Below, piece after piece: positions 45,460-55,497 of a stretch of 64,000 nucleotides of DNA. Both the position numbers and the translations under genes were made by a program. The stretch comes from Rhizobiaceae bacterium (lineage in GTDB: Bacteria; Pseudomonadota; Alphaproteobacteria; Rhizobiales; Rhizobiaceae). The stretch is from positions 1 through 64,000 of the forward strand of contig JANQMU010000024.1 in NCBI GenBank assembly GCA_028279875.1, given 5' to 3'. Numbering within the stretch: the first letter of the stretch is position 1; each line of letters begins with the position of its first letter. The notes under the pieces were generated by a model. The model saw only the letters and a list, made by a program, of their open reading frames with translations, made no database searches and was not told where the DNA came from.

Positions 45460-45945
45460 ATGAAATTGAAGAGCATTTGCAACGTTTTGACGATGGGTGT
45501 AGCGGCGGCAATCATTGGGATGGCTGCACCGACAGACGCTATCGCCCAGGCGGCTGGGGATTGTGCCTGTGTCGTTCCCATTGACCCGGACGGCCAGCCG
45601 GTTGGTTTGATGACCGGAGCATCCGGTCAAGTGCAGATATCGCAAGCCGCCGGTTTCGCAGCTGGCAGTGCAGGAACAGCGCTGCTGCCGGGAACCCAGA
45701 TTATCGTTGGGCCGCAGTCAAGTGCGTCGATTTCCGTCGGAGCAAGCTGCAGTCTGCAGATCCAACAGAACAGTAACGTCGTGCTGGAAGCGCTCAACGG
45801 CGAAATCTGTGTTCGTGTCAGGGATCTTGCAGGCGAAACGGCTGGAACTTCCAACAACAATGTTGCAGTGGGCGTTCTTGGTCTGGGCGCTGTCGGTGGT
45901 GTCATCGCGCTCGCGGTCTCGAGTTCCGATTCGGTCTCGGACTGA
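45460..45945 (+). CDS. Small secreted FecR-like protein of the polysaccharide cluster
   Basis: A 161-residue exported protein. The signal peptide (about 1-30, ending DAIAQA) is followed by a beta-rich stretch with a FecR-like pattern (GTALLPGTQIIVGPQSSASISVG, then CSLQIQQNSNVVLEA), three cysteines, and a Gly-rich hydrophobic C-terminus (AVGVLGLGAVGGVIALAVSS) that may anchor it. Similar small proteins are found in exopolysaccharide loci, but the role is unknown. The ribosome site is weak. Confidence 0.65.
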   Translation: MKLKSICNVLTMGVAAAIIGMAAPTDAIAQAAGDCACVVPIDPDGQPVGLMTGASGQVQISQAAGFAAGSAGTALLPGTQIIVGPQSSASISVGASCSLQIQQNSNVVLEALNGEICVRVRDLAGETAGTSNNNVAVGVLGLGAVGGVIALAVSSSDSVSD

Positions 45946-46051
45946 CCGCAGGCTGTTCTCCGAACAACCCGGTCATTTCACCTGCCTTATTGGCAGAGCT
46001 CCTGGGATGCGCAACGACTGTGGTGAGGGTCCGCCGATTGATCACTGAGGC

Positions 46052-46876
46052 ATGATCGATCTTCACAGCCACATCCTTCCGGCTCTCGATGATGGCGCTT
46101 CAGATCTTCATGAGGCATTGTCGATGGCCCGCATGGCGGTCGATGACGGTATTACGCGTATGGCCTGTACGCCGCATATCGTTCCCGGGCTTTATGAAAG
46201 CAATGATGCAACGAAGATCCGCACGGCAACTGCCGCCCTGCAGACAGCCATTTTCGAAGCGGGCATCGATCTCGATCTGGTCATTGGCGCCGATGTTCAC
46301 ATTGCACCCGATTTACCGACGACGCTCGGCACGGATCGTGTGCCGACACTGAACGGGACGCGCTATTTTCTGTTTGAACCGACACATCATGTGTTGCCGC
46401 CACGCCTGGAGGATCTCGCGGCCGGACTGATCGATATCGGTTTTGTTCCGATCGTGACTCATCCCGAGCGGCTGAGCTGGATCGAGCATCACTATGACAC
46501 GATCGAACGGTTGAGTGAGCTGGGCTGTCTCATGCAAATCACAGCCGGGTCGATCACCGGCTCCTTTGGCAAATCGGTGCGCCACCATGCCGAGCGGATG
46601 CTGGATGAAGGACGCGCCGATATTCTCGCCAGCGATGCACACAATGTCACGCGCCGACCGCCGGTTCTTTCGCGTGCCCGTGATGCCGTTGCAGAACGCT
46701 TGGGCGCCGATGAGGCGAATGCGATGGTTGTCGATCGGCCGGCGGAAATCCTGGCCGACCGACCGGTTGCCCCGATGAACAAAGCGGTTGAGCCGGAGAC
46801 CGGCCCACATGTCACGTCGGGGAGAAGGCGGTTCCAACGGTTTTTGCGCAGATGGATGCGGGAGGGCGGAGTCTGA
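46052..46876 (+). CDS. PHP-type tyrosine-protein phosphatase (CpsB/YwqE family)
   Basis: A 274-residue PHP-fold phosphatase with metal motifs DLHSHILPALDDG (H5, H7), TPHIVPG (about 41), HPERL (about 137) and SDAHN (about 194). This family dephosphorylates the tyrosine cluster of the Wzc-type kinase encoded two genes on, completing the phosphorylation cycle that governs chain length. A basic C-terminal tail (RRRFQRFLRRW) is extra. It overlaps the export lipoprotein gene by 25 bp. Confidence 0.9.
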   Translation: MIDLHSHILPALDDGASDLHEALSMARMAVDDGITRMACTPHIVPGLYESNDATKIRTATAALQTAIFEAGIDLDLVIGADVHIAPDLPTTLGTDRVPTLNGTRYFLFEPTHHVLPPRLEDLAAGLIDIGFVPIVTHPERLSWIEHHYDTIERLSELGCLMQITAGSITGSFGKSVRHHAERMLDEGRADILASDAHNVTRRPPVLSRARDAVAERLGADEANAMVVDRPAEILADRPVAPMNKAVEPETGPHVTSGRRRFQRFLRRWMREGGV

Positions 46877-47652
46877 CCGGCATTCGTAAACGGGGTCCAG
46901 CCTTCATCCTGCATGGTTTGGTGATCGCGCTTCTCACAGTCGGCACCAGCGCGTGTGTTTCCAGCGGAGAAAATCTCGTTGGAAACCAGTCGCAGACAAC
47001 AAGTGGCATGCAAGCAGCGGCTGTACCGGGCGCCAGTGCTGGGGGATTGCGTGTGGTCAGGGAGCTGCCGCCACCTGTTGCGGGAGAGGATGGCACCGTT
47101 CAGCAGATTGCCAGGAACGATGTGCTGGAGATCGACGTCTTTCAGGTCGATCAACTGGACAGGACCGTGCAGGTCGATTCGAGCGGATATATCTCATTGC
47201 CCCTGATCGGGCGCATCGAGGCGGCCGGCAATTCCCAGGCCGGGCTGGAGCGAAAAATCGCCGATGCCTATGGCAAACGATACCTTCAGTCACCTCAGGT
47301 ATCGGTGTTCGTGAAGGAATCCGCCGGCCAGCGCGCCGTCGTGAACGGCCAGGTCAACAAGGCCGGTATCTATCCAGTCACCGCGGATTCGACACTCCTG
47401 GGCGTCATTTCGCAGGCGGGCGGGGTGAACAAAGTCGGAGATGCTTCCAGGATTTATGTTTACCGGGATTATCCGAATGGCAAACTCGTGGCGCCCTATA
47501 ATCTGAAGCAAATCCAGGCCGCGAAGAAGAAGGATCCACCGATTTCCGGCGGCGATGTCATTGTGGTTTTCGCTTCGGGCTCGAGAGTCGCACTGCAGAA
47601 CCTGGCAGAAGTGCTGGGTGTCGCACGGACCGCTGCGTTTGTTGTTCCGTGA
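46852..47652 (+). CDS. wza: Wza-type polysaccharide export lipoprotein
   Basis: A 266-residue outer-membrane export protein. The lipobox VGTSAC places the lipidated Cys at 35. A Poly_export domain (about 75-160: IARNDVLEIDVFQVDQLDRTVQVDSSGYISLPLIG) is followed by an SLBB domain (VNGQVNKAGIYPV). It forms the export channel with the Wzc-type protein. It is shorter than E. coli Wza (379 residues), as is common in Rhizobiales. Confidence 0.92.
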   Translation: MDAGGRSLTGIRKRGPAFILHGLVIALLTVGTSACVSSGENLVGNQSQTTSGMQAAAVPGASAGGLRVVRELPPPVAGEDGTVQQIARNDVLEIDVFQVDQLDRTVQVDSSGYISLPLIGRIEAAGNSQAGLERKIADAYGKRYLQSPQVSVFVKESAGQRAVVNGQVNKAGIYPVTADSTLLGVISQAGGVNKVGDASRIYVYRDYPNGKLVAPYNLKQIQAAKKKDPPISGGDVIVVFASGSRVALQNLAEVLGVARTAAFVVP

Positions 47653-47702
47653 CGATGCGCCGGCCCGGCTGATGCCTGAGATTTTGTCACATCAAGACAA
47701 AC

Positions 47703-50057
47703 ATGCTTAATCGAAACACCCCTCACGACCGGCAGGTTTCCGGCCACGGTGCGCCGGGCCATGGTGACGTGACGCCCTACGCGCCATGGTATGGCGGTCC
47801 GGGCTATGGCCAGATCTTCGAGGAAGACGATGATGGCATCGATCCGCTGGCGCTGCTGTTTTATGTTCTCAAACACCGTTGGCTGATCGCGATTTTGGTG
47901 GGCGTGGGCCTGGTTGCCGGCGTTATCTTCACCTGGATGCAGACACCGCTGTACAAAGCGACAACGCAGCTTGAGATTCAGGTGCCTTCGGCCAAGGTCT
48001 TCCGGGATCTTGAGGTGATTTCGGAATCGACTGATTTTCGTGTCTATCTGACCGCGCGCGAGAAACTGAAAAGCCGGTCCCTGGCACAACGCGTGGTCTT
48101 CGAACTGGGCCTGGCCGACAATATCCGGTTCTTGTTTCCCGCGCCTCAATTTGCGCTTTCCAATCTCTTCGCGCGCGCCTTCGGCTATCAATCCGGCGAA
48201 TCGCTGAGCGATTATGAGCCGGCGGAACGGGAGCAGATGGCCATTGACCGTGTCCGTGGAAACCTCACTGTCGACCTCATCAAGAACACCAGCCTGCTGG
48301 CGATCACCTATTCCGATCAAGATCCACGAATGGCCAGCCGTGTGGCCAACGAAATTGCCGCAAGCTACATCGACCAGGGTGTTGACCAGACCAGCGAGAC
48401 CTCCGATCTGGCGCGCCAGTTTATCCAGGAACAGGTGGTGCAGGTGAAGGAGAAGCTTCAGGCCTCGGAACAGGCGCTGGTCGATTATGCCAAGGCGGAA
48501 GGCATCACGGTCACCGGCAGCGAAATGTCGCTGATCGCCTCGAATATCGAGGAGATCAACAAGGCCCTTTCAGCGGCCATACAGGAGCGGCTGGACCATG
48601 CCCGGCTTGTCCAGCAGATCGAGGCCGGACGCGGTGCCAGCTTACCCCAGGTTCTGGAGAGTTCCGGTATCGAAAAACTCAAACAGCGAGTGGCTGAACT
48701 GAGCGCTGAATACCAGCAAAAGCGGTCGCTCATGAAGCCGGATTTTCCGGAAATGCGACAGCTGCAGGCGCAGATCAGGGAACTGAACAAACAGATCAAC
48801 GACGCGATTGAAGTCGTTACCAGTTCGATCCGGCTGAAACACGATGAGGCGATCGCCAAAGAGGCGGACCTTGAGGCAAAACTCGACGAGCTGGAGGGCG
48901 AGCAGGCGACCTTTCAGGACAAGAACATCCAGTATACGATTCTGAAGCGTGAGGTCGATTCCAACCGTTCGCAATATGATACGCTTATCGGCAAGCTGAA
49001 TGAGGTCGGAGTCGGCTCCGCGCTCAAGCGCGAAAACACTGCGATTGTCGATGCTGCCATACCGCCGGGTGCGCCCTACTCACCCAGCCTGAAGCGCAAT
49101 CTCGCCCTGTCGCTGGTGCTGTCACTGGTGATCGCCGGCGCCGTCATTTACCTGCTCGAACTGCTCAACAATACATTTTCCAACCCGGACCAGATTGAAA
49201 CCGAGCTCAAACTGCCGGTGCTTGGCATTGTGCCGATGGTCGAAGATGAAAACATGGCGGAGCAATTGTCCAATCAGCAATCGGCGCTGGCGGAGGCCTA
49301 TCGCTCGCTGCGCACATCGCTGCAGTTTACCGGCACCGACGGGCATCCGCGATCCTTGCTGGTAACGAGTTCCGAGCCCGCGGAGGGCAAATCGACCACT
49401 GCATTCAAACTGGCGCAGGATTTCGGCACTCTCAACCTTCGGGTCCTGATTATCGATGCGGATTTGCGCAAACCCAACCTGCATATCCGCTTCGGCACCG
49501 ACAATGTGATCGGCCTTTCCAACCTGCTGACCAACACCGTGCGCAGGGACGATCTGCAGAAGATCTTCCGGCCGACGCGGTTTGCCAATGTGACCTTCCT
49601 CAGTGCCGGCACGATCCCGCCAAACCCTCCGGATCTTCTGTCATCACCGAAAATGGCGATGCTGCTGCAGGCCTGCACCGAGCGCTACGATATCGTCATC
49701 CTCGACAGCCCGCCCGTTATGGGCCTGTCGGATTCGCCGATTCTCGCCAGGATCGTCGAAGGGTCACTGTTGGTGGTGTCCGCCAACCAGGTCAGCCGCA
49801 AATCGAGCCAGTCGGCCCTCAAACGGCTGAAAACCGTCGGTGGCCATGTCTTTGGCGCCAGCTTGACGAAATTCTCGGTCAACAAATTCGAATATGCCTA
49901 TGCCTATCGGTACATGTCCGAAGGCTATTACACGCTGAATGACGAAAGCGGGCATCAGGGAGCACATCATGTTCGCCGTGACCATCCGGTTGAAGCGATA
50001 CGCGCTCATATGCGTCGCGCTGGCGACCTTGTGCGCAATCGCCTTAACAGGGCTTAG
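47703..50057 (+). CDS. wzc: Wzc-type chain-length determinant / BY tyrosine kinase
   Basis: A 784-residue co-polymerase. It has a Wzz domain with first membrane helix about 58-78, a long periplasmic coiled coil (about 240-430), a GNVR motif region and second helix about 465-488. The cytoplasmic BY-kinase has Walker A SSEPAEGKSTT (about 557), Walker A' IIDADLRKP and Walker B IVILDSPPV. The C-terminal tyrosine cluster YAYAYRYMSEGYY is the autophosphorylation site. A TTTGTC/GACAAA inverted repeat (47683-47701) sits directly before the ATG in place of a ribosome site. Confidence 0.93.
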   Translation: MLNRNTPHDRQVSGHGAPGHGDVTPYAPWYGGPGYGQIFEEDDDGIDPLALLFYVLKHRWLIAILVGVGLVAGVIFTWMQTPLYKATTQLEIQVPSAKVFRDLEVISESTDFRVYLTAREKLKSRSLAQRVVFELGLADNIRFLFPAPQFALSNLFARAFGYQSGESLSDYEPAEREQMAIDRVRGNLTVDLIKNTSLLAITYSDQDPRMASRVANEIAASYIDQGVDQTSETSDLARQFIQEQVVQVKEKLQASEQALVDYAKAEGITVTGSEMSLIASNIEEINKALSAAIQERLDHARLVQQIEAGRGASLPQVLESSGIEKLKQRVAELSAEYQQKRSLMKPDFPEMRQLQAQIRELNKQINDAIEVVTSSIRLKHDEAIAKEADLEAKLDELEGEQATFQDKNIQYTILKREVDSNRSQYDTLIGKLNEVGVGSALKRENTAIVDAAIPPGAPYSPSLKRNLALSLVLSLVIAGAVIYLLELLNNTFSNPDQIETELKLPVLGIVPMVEDENMAEQLSNQQSALAEAYRSLRTSLQFTGTDGHPRSLLVTSSEPAEGKSTTAFKLAQDFGTLNLRVLIIDADLRKPNLHIRFGTDNVIGLSNLLTNTVRRDDLQKIFRPTRFANVTFLSAGTIPPNPPDLLSSPKMAMLLQACTERYDIVILDSPPVMGLSDSPILARIVEGSLLVVSANQVSRKSSQSALKRLKTVGGHVFGASLTKFSVNKFEYAYAYRYMSEGYYTLNDESGHQGAHHVRRDHPVEAIRAHMRRAGDLVRNRLNRA

Positions 50058-51216
50058 CGCGATTTATCAGACCATTCAGCCGCAGCGGGCTCTCAGCCTC
50101 AACCCCTTCAACAGCAGGGCAAGCATCGCGCTGCTTGCCAATGGGCTGACCGGGACAGACCCCCTGTCGCAACTGCCTGCGCTGGACAAGGTTGCTCAAG
50201 ACGCCATCCGGCACGCTCCGATCCATGCGCTCGCCTATGGTCTGCTGGGTGAAATCCGGTTGGGTCAGGGTGAGCGACAGACCGCCGATGCGCTGTTCGA
50301 TGTGGCCCTGTCTCTCTCGCGGACGGAGGCCAACTCCTTGCAGCGCACGCTGGTGCGCGCCATCGAGGATGGTGACCACGCCGCCGCCATGGAAAAGCTC
50401 GATATCTTCTTCCGGCGCTGGCCAACGCATTTTTCCTCCTTTGCGCCCGCCATCCCGCAGCTTCTGCGCACGCCGGACGGATATGAGACCGTGTTGTCGA
50501 CGCTGGCGGCGGAGCCGCCCTGGCGTTCGCAACTGCTGGGCTTTCTTGACCGGGACCCTGGGTCGATTGATCTTGCCTACCGCCTGCAACTGGACCTGAA
50601 CAGCAATGTGGGCGAAACCCGGCCGCGCGAAATCGGCAGTACATTGTCGAGTTTGCTGCGCAACAAACGGTATGACCAGGCCTATCGTCTTTTCCTTCTG
50701 ACCTTGAACGAGAGAGATCGGACGCATTATGGCTATGTGTTCAACGGCGGTTTCGATCTCGAACCCTCCGGCCGGCCGTTCGACTGGGCGCTGGCAAGCC
50801 AACCGGGTGTCAACGTGTCCCGTGAAGCACGGGACACAGGGGACGGCGAGGATTTCAGACTGAAATTGCGGTTTCTCGGCAAGCCGGTGAAACAGATCAA
50901 TGTTGGTCAGTCTATCTATCTGCCGGCCGGGCACTACAGGCTGGCCGTCAACATCGATGCCTCCGATCTCAAAATCCCGAAAGGGCTCAACTTCAATCTC
51001 CATTGCATCGACCCACGGCGAGACGTCGTCCGGATCAATATTCTGCCCGGGAGTTACCGGGACGAGACTTTGCAGACGGAGTTCACCCTGCCTGACAGCA
51101 CGTGCAGGATGTTCAGGCTCGCGATGGGGACCGATCTCATTGCCGAGAGCTTCCGCTACCGCTATTCGGGCACTCTTGACATTGCCAATGTGTCGATCAG
51201 ACGAACCGGCCCTTGA
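49969..51216 (+). CDS. Membrane-anchored TPR-like protein with C-terminal carbohydrate-binding-like domain
   Basis: A 415-residue protein. One N-terminal anchor (about 10-30) is followed by TPR-like helices (about 45-200). A C-terminal beta domain starts at FNGGFDLEPSGRPFDWALASQPGV, a pattern of galactose-binding-like sandwiches. It may scaffold or bind polymer in the periplasm. An earlier in-frame ATG (49939) exists; 49969 has AGGGAG six bases upstream. It overlaps wzc by 89 bp. Confidence 0.75.
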   Translation: MFAVTIRLKRYALICVALATLCAIALTGLSAIYQTIQPQRALSLNPFNSRASIALLANGLTGTDPLSQLPALDKVAQDAIRHAPIHALAYGLLGEIRLGQGERQTADALFDVALSLSRTEANSLQRTLVRAIEDGDHAAAMEKLDIFFRRWPTHFSSFAPAIPQLLRTPDGYETVLSTLAAEPPWRSQLLGFLDRDPGSIDLAYRLQLDLNSNVGETRPREIGSTLSSLLRNKRYDQAYRLFLLTLNERDRTHYGYVFNGGFDLEPSGRPFDWALASQPGVNVSREARDTGDGEDFRLKLRFLGKPVKQINVGQSIYLPAGHYRLAVNIDASDLKIPKGLNFNLHCIDPRRDVVRINILPGSYRDETLQTEFTLPDSTCRMFRLAMGTDLIAESFRYRYSGTLDIANVSIRRTGP

Positions 51217-52454
51217 GGGAGACGCAGCTATCGGAGATCGACAAATATCTGCTGGGTATCACGCTGGTGCTGGCCCTCGTTCTTGGCGGAGGAACGGGCA
51301 CCGGCCTTTTGACGGACACCGTAATACAGCTCGTGGCGGTCGTCACATCGACGTTTGTCTGCCTGCGCCGCATTGACAGGCCGATCGACCGACGGGTTTT
51401 CTGGTTCATGGTGGCGGCCGGCCTGGCCATCGTCCTACAGCTTCTGCCCGTTGCGACCGAGACCACGCGCGCGACACAGGGGATTCTCCCGCGAAAAGTT
51501 CCAATATCCGGCCTCGAACCGTCCACCATCGGCCTGGGCGTCGGCCGAACGGTCGAGGTTGCCGGTTACTTCCTGACGCTTTGCCTGTTTCTCACCGCGG
51601 TTCTGAAGCTGCGTTTCGATCAGGCGTATGGCCTGATTCCGTTCTTTCTTGCCGGCGTCGTGCTCAACCTCACCGCCGGGCTAATCCAGTATTCCTATTC
51701 CGGCCGGGCAATCGTCACCGACCTCTTCTCATACGATCTCAAGGCGGGGTTCTTCGTCAATGTCAATCACTATTCAAGCCTGATTTTCACGTCGATCCCC
51801 ATTGCCGTCCTCTATTTCATCGAAACCAACCGCCTGCTGGTCCTGGCGGTCTATATTATTTCGGCCCTGCTTATCCTGCTCGCCGCCGGTTCGGCGGCCG
51901 GCGTTCTTATCGGCCTTGCCATCACCGTTTTGAGTTTCGTGGTGCTTTTCCAGCGCAACCGCGCTGGCATCCTGTCGGTGCTGGGCGGAACGGTAATTCT
52001 CGGAATCTACTCGGTCGGCGTCTGGGCGCGCCTTCAGGCGGAAACACTGCATTTGGGGTTTGGACGGCTGGAGGTTGCCCGTACCACGCTGGACGGTATA
52101 GGGGACAATATCCCATTTGGGATTGGCTATGGCAATTTCGTGACCGGTTATCCCAGCTATGAAAAGAGCGAGATGATCTTCCGCACCTATGTCAATCATG
52201 CCCACAATGAATATCTTGAGCTGGTCTTTGAGGGTGGCCTGTTGGCCGCCGTTTTGATTGCTGTCTTTTTGGTGCTATTCGGGCATCGGGTGTTTCAAAC
52301 AATCCAGTGGCCGCTTCAAAGGGCTGCGACGCTGGCCATTTTGTTCATCCTCATCCACAGCGTGGTTGACTACCCGTTGCGCACGCTGGGTGTCGCGGTG
52401 CCGTTTACCCTGTTCCTGGCATTTCTGTTTCATCGTGGCCCAGGCAGGTGCTGA
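51213..52454 (+). CDS. O-antigen ligase/polymerase family (Wzy_C-like) membrane protein
   Basis: A 413-residue multi-pass protein with ~10-12 helices and the large periplasmic loop before FRTYVNHAHNEYLELVFEGG, the O-antigen ligase signature (about 330). It polymerises or ligates repeat units. The TTG start overlaps the previous stop (TTGA). A second, different polymerase-like gene is at 57852. Confidence 0.85.
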   Translation: MRETQLSEIDKYLLGITLVLALVLGGGTGTGLLTDTVIQLVAVVTSTFVCLRRIDRPIDRRVFWFMVAAGLAIVLQLLPVATETTRATQGILPRKVPISGLEPSTIGLGVGRTVEVAGYFLTLCLFLTAVLKLRFDQAYGLIPFFLAGVVLNLTAGLIQYSYSGRAIVTDLFSYDLKAGFFVNVNHYSSLIFTSIPIAVLYFIETNRLLVLAVYIISALLILLAAGSAAGVLIGLAITVLSFVVLFQRNRAGILSVLGGTVILGIYSVGVWARLQAETLHLGFGRLEVARTTLDGIGDNIPFGIGYGNFVTGYPSYEKSEMIFRTYVNHAHNEYLELVFEGGLLAAVLIAVFLVLFGHRVFQTIQWPLQRAATLAILFILIHSVVDYPLRTLGVAVPFTLFLAFLFHRGPGRC

Positions 52455-52591
52455 TTTTCAAGCACTGTGTGGAAGTCACAGCGCTTCAAACAAAGGCGAA
52501 TGAGATTTTGATGTTGCGATGTCGGTGCTGATCCTGACCTTTCTCCCGAAGTCCGGGCCATTGCGCATTGGAGTTTTCCACCTTTAGAGCA

Positions 52592-53272
52592 ATGGATGGA
52601 GATTACGTTCAATACGGATGCGGGTTGTCATGTCCGGATGGGTGGCTGAACTTTGACGCTTCGCCGCGCGTGAGGATTGAGAAAAGCTTCGTTCTTGGAA
52701 GTTTGTTCCGGGTCTCTGGCAAAGTATTGTTCCCGCCGAGCGTGAGGTACGGCGATATCGTCCGCGGCCTTCCAGTGCCCGAGCGATCTGCCAAGGCCGT
52801 TTACTGCAGCCATGTACTTGAGCACATAGACCGCTACAGCGTCGCCACTGCATTGAAGAATACACTTGAGATGCTGGTACCTGGAGGCGTGTTCCGATTG
52901 GTGGTTCCTGATCTTTTGTGGCGTGCCGAGTCATTTGTGAAGCAAGGCCGAAACGGTAGTTGCGGAGCGGCCGACGACTTTATGCGACGAAGCCATTTGG
53001 GGAGGGAGGCGCCAAGCACCGGAATCATTCGACGCGCGCATTTGTTGTTCGGTAACTCTGATCATCGGTGGATGTACGATGAGGCGACCATGCGCGCTTT
53101 GCTGACTGACGCAGGTTTTGAATCGATCCGGCGGTGCGAATTTGGAGATTCAGAAGACCCGATGTTTGCATTGGTCGAGAACAAAGCCCGGTTCATAGAT
53201 GAGGGCAACAAAGAGCTTGCCCTTGAGGCAAAGCGGCCAATGTGGAGCCCTGAGCGGGACATCGGCCAATGA
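52592..53272 (+). CDS. Class I SAM-dependent methyltransferase (Methyltransf_11-like)
   Basis: A 226-residue methyltransferase-like protein. The start LSCPDGWLNFDASP is typical of cluster-associated SAM enzymes; YCSHVLEHIDRY (about 80) is the motif after the cofactor pocket and FRLVVPDLLW (about 107) follows. It likely methylates a sugar or lipid-linked intermediate. ATG 52592 is preferred over TTG 52568. The 137 bp upstream (52455-52591) show nothing clear. Confidence 0.75.
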   Translation: MDGDYVQYGCGLSCPDGWLNFDASPRVRIEKSFVLGSLFRVSGKVLFPPSVRYGDIVRGLPVPERSAKAVYCSHVLEHIDRYSVATALKNTLEMLVPGGVFRLVVPDLLWRAESFVKQGRNGSCGAADDFMRRSHLGREAPSTGIIRRAHLLFGNSDHRWMYDEATMRALLTDAGFESIRRCEFGDSEDPMFALVENKARFIDEGNKELALEAKRPMWSPERDIGQ

Positions 53273-53991
53273 GTATCTTTCAAAAACTCATCTCGGGCGG
53301 AGACGGTCGCCGGTCACGCTTCCACACCGCAGACGACATGTTTATTGGATTGGGTGACGTGGTCACGCAGACGCCTCTTGTCCTGGGACAGAAACTGCGG
53401 AACCGGCTTGCCGGTCGCCGCCCCGAAACGCCTTGGTGGCCACTTCCCGCGATCGAGGCGGTCGAGAAAAAACTGTCCCGCGACATGACGGCGATTGAGT
53501 TCGGGTCCGGCAGTTCTACACTTTGGATCGCGAGACGTGTTCGCTCCCTGATTGCTCGCGAGCACGATGCCCATTGGGCCGAAATCACGCGGAAGCGATT
53601 GGAAGCTGGTGGGTTGAGCAATTGCGAAATTCAACATCGCACCGGAGGAAACTACTACGCGTTGGATAGGGATCAGCGTTTCGACTTCGCTGTCGTCGAT
53701 GGCCAATTCCGTTGGAAATGCCTCGAGACCCTGTCGGAGAGAATGGAGCCAGGTGGATTGATCTATTTCGACAACTCTGACAGTGACAAGGACGCCCATC
53801 ACTACAGTGCCTATGGCCTGGAAGGTTCCCATCACGCTCAGGCCGTCGTGCGCGATCTCGAACATAGCCATACTGTACGGGTCGAGATTGTCCACGGAAT
53901 GATCAATGGCGAACTCTTTGCGGGGTCCGCCATGCTGATTTCGTTTGACGCGGAAACAACACCGCAGGCAGGCTGGCAGATTTGGCGGTAG
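53269..53991 (+). CDS. Class I SAM-dependent methyltransferase
   Basis: A 240-residue protein with SAM motif I TAIEFGSGSSTLWIA (about 74), an acidic pocket FDFAVVDGQ (about 143) and LIYFDNSD. ATGA overlap with the previous gene indicates co-translation. Possible substrate: a sugar of the repeat unit. Confidence 0.8.
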   Translation: MSIFQKLISGGDGRRSRFHTADDMFIGLGDVVTQTPLVLGQKLRNRLAGRRPETPWWPLPAIEAVEKKLSRDMTAIEFGSGSSTLWIARRVRSLIAREHDAHWAEITRKRLEAGGLSNCEIQHRTGGNYYALDRDQRFDFAVVDGQFRWKCLETLSERMEPGGLIYFDNSDSDKDAHHYSAYGLEGSHHAQAVVRDLEHSHTVRVEIVHGMINGELFAGSAMLISFDAETTPQAGWQIWR

Positions 53992-54094
53992 AGGCAAAGC
54001 AGACTTTCAAGATTCCGGCTCGATGATGGCGCGCGCTGCCGCTTGGCATCATTCACCAGCCAGCAATCGCTCACATTGTGATGGAAGGACAGTT

Positions 54095-54593
54095 ATGAGC
54101 ATTGCGATAATTGGTGCGGGATATGTCGGCCTTGTCTCAGGCGCTTGCTTTGGCCGATTTTGGCCATCATGTGACCCTTGTCGACAAAAATGAAGACAAG
54201 CTGAACACGTTGAGGGCGGGCCTCATCCTAGTCTATTGACCTGGCCTTGAGCCCATGGTGCATGCCAATGCCGACTAGGACGGCCAAGCTTCACCGATGA
54301 TCTTGTGGGGGACGGCGATCAAGGATTTCAAACGGCCCGACCGCACAGTGGTTGGGACCAATGACGACCGGGCGTTTGCGGTGATGAATGAGATTTACCG
54401 GCCGCTGTTTCTCAATGCAGCGTTGATGCTCTCCATGGATCGGCGGAACGCAGAACTGACCAAATATGCCGGCAGCGTCTTTCTGGCAGTGAAGATCACC
54501 TATATCAATGAGATGGCGAGGCGATTGTCGGATGGATTAAGGGGCAAACGGCCGGTCAGTCGCTGCTTTGCGCCAAGTATATGGCGTCACTGA
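54095..54593 (+). pseudogene. ugd: Decayed UDP-glucose 6-dehydrogenase
   Basis: Remnants of UDP-glucose dehydrogenase in more than one frame. The start MSIAIIGAGYVGLVSGACFG (with GGAAGGA upstream) is followed by a frame change to DFGHHVTLVDKNEDKL and stop codons near 54237 and 54278. A later block (about 54302-54530) resembles the middle of the enzyme: AIKDFKRPDRTVVGT, YRPLFLN, ELTKYAGSVFLAVKITYINEMA. Around 90 residues between them are missing and the C-terminal half is absent. It cannot make an active enzyme. It marks an old rearrangement point; 54594-54861 after it holds nothing recognisable. Confidence 0.85.
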
Positions 54594-54861
54594 AAATAGG
54601 CTTATTGCATTGGTCTGCAGTGCCGCGTTCGCAATGCCCGCTCTCCGGCTCCGCGCCACCTTGACCTGCACACAAGATCATGACGATATATCCGGGCTTT
54701 TCCTATTTCCAAGCCGTCTTCTGATCATCGAATCTACTGGGCGATGCAAGCATTTGCGTGTGGACCGCTTCTGTTTGGGTGCTGGAGTGTTATAGAAACC
54801 CTCTTTATGCATATCGGGGCAAAGATCTGATCACCGTCTGCAGTGTGAATTTGGCAGTTCG

Positions 54862-55497
54862 TTGGTGTTTTATTCGCTGCAATCAAGGTTGTCTCGACCG
54901 GTCTGCCGCCTGGGCTCAATTACACGCTCGATGACGCCAAAGCTCTGGCGTCTGAAAGGTCGTATCGTTCGGCTGACCGGGCCACTGTTCTTCCGGCAGG
55001 TTGGTCCTGGCACGATGTTCACGGGGCGCGTTCGGTGGCCGATGCCCCGTCGCAATGTTGTCATTGGCAGGGACTGCATGATCGGCCACGAAGTCCTGTT
55101 TCATACTGGACGCGATGGGACAATTACTCTAGGAGACGGGACGAGCCTGAATACAGGCTGTCACCTCGTAGCGAATTTGGCTATTACCATCGGATCCAAC
55201 GTTGCCATCGGCGAGTACGTGAGCATTCGAGATCAAGACCACCGATTCACGCCTCGGACTGGTGTGCGAGGACAGCGGTTCCGGGTAAAACCGGTGATCA
55301 TCGAGGACAATGTCTGGATCGGGCGCGGTGTTCATTTGGGCCCCGGTAGCCACATCCGTTCGGGGTCCATTGTGGCGGCTAACTCCGTAGTCCGAGGATC
55401 GCATCCAGCCTGCTCGCTGATCGCAGGAGTGCCGGCGTCGGTCCGCCGCACCATACGACCTGACGGATCGATGCAACAGCCAGATGTCTGGGACTGA
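54862..55497 (+). CDS. Left-handed beta-helix acyltransferase (WbbJ/Maa-like)
   Basis: A 211-residue hexapeptide-repeat O-acetyltransferase-like protein. Repeats run from IGRDCMIGHEVLF to IEDNVWIGRGVHLGPGSHI and end in the typical IAGVPASVRRTI. The catalytic His is probably in RDQDHRF. It likely acetylates a sugar of the polymer. TTG 54862 or ATG 54931 may be the start; neither has a good ribosome site. Confidence 0.82.
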   Translation: MVFYSLQSRLSRPVCRLGSITRSMTPKLWRLKGRIVRLTGPLFFRQVGPGTMFTGRVRWPMPRRNVVIGRDCMIGHEVLFHTGRDGTITLGDGTSLNTGCHLVANLAITIGSNVAIGEYVSIRDQDHRFTPRTGVRGQRFRVKPVIIEDNVWIGRGVHLGPGSHIRSGSIVAANSVVRGSHPACSLIAGVPASVRRTIRPDGSMQQPDVWD

